Made by a program: the position numbers and the translations under genes. This document shows, in pieces, positions 61,596-64,000 of a stretch of DNA of 64,000 nucleotides (its first letter is position 1; every line of letters begins with the position of its first letter). Origin of the DNA: Siphonodentalium dalli (Eukaryota > Mollusca > Scaphopoda > Gadilida > Siphonodentaliidae). Where the stretch lies: the NCBI GenBank assembly GCA_032622095.1, contig CP136068.1, positions 132,439,989-132,503,988 on the forward strand, in the 5' to 3' direction. Below the pieces are notes generated by a model that searched no databases, had not been told where the DNA came from, and saw only the letters and a list, made by a program, of their open reading frames with translations.

Positions 61596-62490
61596 GATTA
61601 CAAGCAACATACTGCACTCTATGTGACAAGGGGTGCTGAAAATACATATGGGTACTACCATTGGAAATACTACGATACGCGTGATCAGCGAATCAACCCT
61701 TAAGGTGGATGTTAATTAATATTAATATATTATATTAGTATTGTTGATGATGGAGCACCTACATGTAGCAATAGTTATCATGACCATAAAAATAAACTCC
61801 CAACTCATGGCCGAATCGATATCAGCCAGCTGGTATTATATCACAATTAAGCTTGGTCGCGACTGACCTAGTGACCAACAAATTGACAGTAAACTGTTGA
61901 CAGCGAGAAGCCACATGTAATAGCAATAACACGCTGTGACTGCGAAGTCTTGACAGCGATACAGGCGATATCATAGTCAATGGTAATCCCAGCTGCACTC
62001 ACTGAGTGAATAGAATCATAATGCCCAATTATATGAATAATCTCCCGGACAACTGTTAACCAACAGACTGGCACAGCATTCACACGTGTTTATCGACATT
62101 ACATGTAAATAACGATTAACGTAATTAAATAAATAAATAATTACCATTGTTTTTCGAAGTCCAACATAACTCATTTGTTCGAAAATCCATTCGGAATTCG
62201 CGCAGAAACAAAACGTTCTCTAAGAATCTTCGTATCGCCGTGTCGAATGAGACAAAATGAAAACAAATTTGTTTAGTGTAAGATATCCCCACTGCACCGG
62301 AGACATGTATTTATCACATAATTTGGCCATAAAAGCAGTTTCATAATTATCGGTAATAGACACGTTTAATATCAGCGCGTGCGATGACGTCACGGCGTTC
62401 TTCAAATAACTTGCGATCGCTGTAGTTTATGATTGTTGTTTTCGATGATTATTTCGCGTTGCTTCGGGTTTATTTGATCATGTGATAAAA
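61596..62490. other. No gene seen
   Basis: Short minus-strand frames (61868-62083 and 62220-62405) without motifs. Confidence 0.4.
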
Positions 62491-62636
62491 GGTATCTCAC
62501 ACTCGTCCTATTTTATACGTAATTTATCAACATCGTCCTCTAAATTCTATTTGAGCCTCGGTAAACCTCGGCTCAAATCGAATTTAGTGAACTCGGTTGA
62601 TAAATTCCGTATAAAATAGAAACTCATGTGAGATCC
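62491..62636. repeat. Hairpin, ~65-bp arms
   Basis: The arms are complementary with several mismatches around the core GAGCCTCGGTAAACCTCGGC. Same design as the 25.8-kb hairpin. Confidence 0.8.
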
Positions 62637-62768
62637 TCTATCTTAATATCAGTCTGTAAATATCATTCTGTATTTTTCAATATTCATTTGCAATTATGAG
62701 AATAAAGCACCAATCAAACTGATGTAAACAGCAAACACGCACACGATTGGACAGCGAAATATACTTAA

Positions 62769-63352
62769 AAGGGTACTGTACGCCATTTTCATTAAATTTC
62801 CGGTGACAACAACGATCTAATATCGATAATATATAGAAACATAAGTAATTTGAGTCGAAGATGTATTCTGTAAACGCTCAGGTTAATAGGCTATCTTAAA
62901 ATTTAATAATTTAAAAGTTAATAATTTGATATAAATTGAATTTATGACTGGAGCCATAAAATGGCGTCAATTAAATTACGAATTACCGTAATCAAAAACA
63001 GTAATTGAGGGATACTGGATTGTTAAACCGATCGCACACACGATCGCTTAAAATATTATGATGATACGGGGAGAACACTCAAGCCACTCACTGACTAGCG
63101 ACGATACAATAACTTAAATGATTATATGGGACTAGTATGCATATAATATAACTTTTATTTGATTCATTTGGTTGAAAACTTTACAAAAATTACTCGACAA
63201 CGACAATTTGTATTTTTGCATTCCGGTAAATTTGTCATCCGTAACATGACTTCGTACTCAACAGACTCTCAAATAATGGAAAAATTGTTACCTTATTCTC
63301 CGACTCGGAGACTATAGAAACCAACAACAACATTTGGCGTACAGTACCCCTT
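62769..63352. mobile_element. 584-bp MITE, TAA target
   Basis: The inverted ends are A-GGGTACTGTACGCCA, with TAA at 62766-62768 and 63353-63355. Non-coding; the 3-bp TAA duplication fits PIF/Harbinger. Confidence 0.75.
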
Positions 63353-63355
63353 TAA

Positions 63356-64000
63356 TAGGGGTTCACTATTACATAGCGACTGATATTAAAGCGCAATAAC
63401 AATTTATGTGGCACGCGAGGTTAGGATTGACGCTAGGATTATTGACGAAATAACATAGTTGTTTGAAGAAGTGCTTTTAAAGCGCGTTCCCCTGACCCCC
63501 CCCCCCCCCCGTAAGCACACCCACACAATAGACTTATAGTTTACCAAAGTTTGATCAATTGTGGTGTTGTAATTTATTTCATACAAATGTCCGTGTACCT
63601 CGATTACGTATATTTTGCTATCTAATCGTGTTCGTATTAGGTGATGTAAATGGTTAGATCGCTGTTAGTTTCTCTCTAACGTGGAAAACATGCATGCAAA
63701 GGAGGTTGAACAGAACGTTTAACGTTCTACCACTTTTAGTAGTTTCTGAGAATATAGATTCAATATAAAAGTATTGATCGACCCGCATTGATTTCAGAAA
63801 AGATGTTTGAAGCAGGAAGAAGTGCTTATATTTGACAATAGTTGATAAATGCACATGAAATTACATATATTTACAAGGCATACGTGGCCCATATACATGT
63901 AACAAGCATTGCGAGTATTTTCCAACCTAAGTTTATCAGCGATCTGTTGCAAAAAAAGGTTATTGTGTCAGATCACGTTTAAACATCTTTTGGAATTTGA
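63356..64000. other. No gene seen
   Basis: Contains a poly-C run (about 63497-63510) and short frames only. Confidence 0.4.

Overview
This is a eukaryotic, AT-rich, repeat-dominated window, most probably from a lophotrochozoan animal and plausibly a mollusc. The evidence is a tandem array of divergent, intronless Cys-loop (nicotinic-receptor-like) genes in a landscape of LINE 3' ends, a Helitron, a chromodomain Gypsy-type LTR element and many short inverted-repeat elements. No bacterial signature, tRNA or rRNA gene was seen. The species cannot be named from the sequence alone.

Real genes are few. Three paralogous single-exon Cys-loop receptor genes lie on the minus strand: copy 1 (1-851, cut by the window edge), copy 2 (18994-20226) and copy 3 (37714-38946 or 38970). 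They sit about 19 kb apart and are about 90% identical in protein. Just downstream of copies 2 and 3 lies a decayed fragment (18484-18715 and 37191-37427) that joins the last ~70 codons of the same gene directly to its 5' flank. Both fragments share the same lesions. The tandem unit therefore reads, left to right: segment A (non-coding), pseudogene fragment, intact gene, 5' flank. Segment A is seen at 7390-9294, 28562-30705 plus 36078-37190, and 50113-50480.

The rest is mobile DNA inserted into these units. Unit 1 (1-18.5 kb) has a 2.3-kb palindrome (3743-6050), segment A, and a 9.2-kb block splitting the pseudogene. That block holds a 4.8-kb palindrome (10442-15236), which has a gene relic in its spacer, and a ~140-bp tandem array with (ACAG)n tracts. 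Unit 2 (18.5-37.2 kb) has hairpins, a LINE relic (26433-26990), a piggyBac-like TTAA element (28135-28526) and a head-to-tail Helitron trimer (31491-34245) sitting in the TA tract of another LINE 3' end. Unit 3 onward (37.2-64 kb) has the third gene, a 6.4-kb LTR element (43022-49439), a 63-bp satellite, several PIF/Harbinger-like inverted-repeat elements, a GATATC-rich palindromic satellite (57444-58342) and a probable 4.8-kb terminal-inverted-repeat element enclosing it (56811-61591).

The receptors are predicted homo- or hetero-pentameric ligand-gated channels. They keep the Cys-loop, the signal peptide and four membrane segments, but lack the canonical acetylcholine-binding residues and the acidic rings of the pore. 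A chemosensory or accessory-subunit role is an inference only. All alignments and coordinates were read by eye, so arm limits and percentages are approximate.
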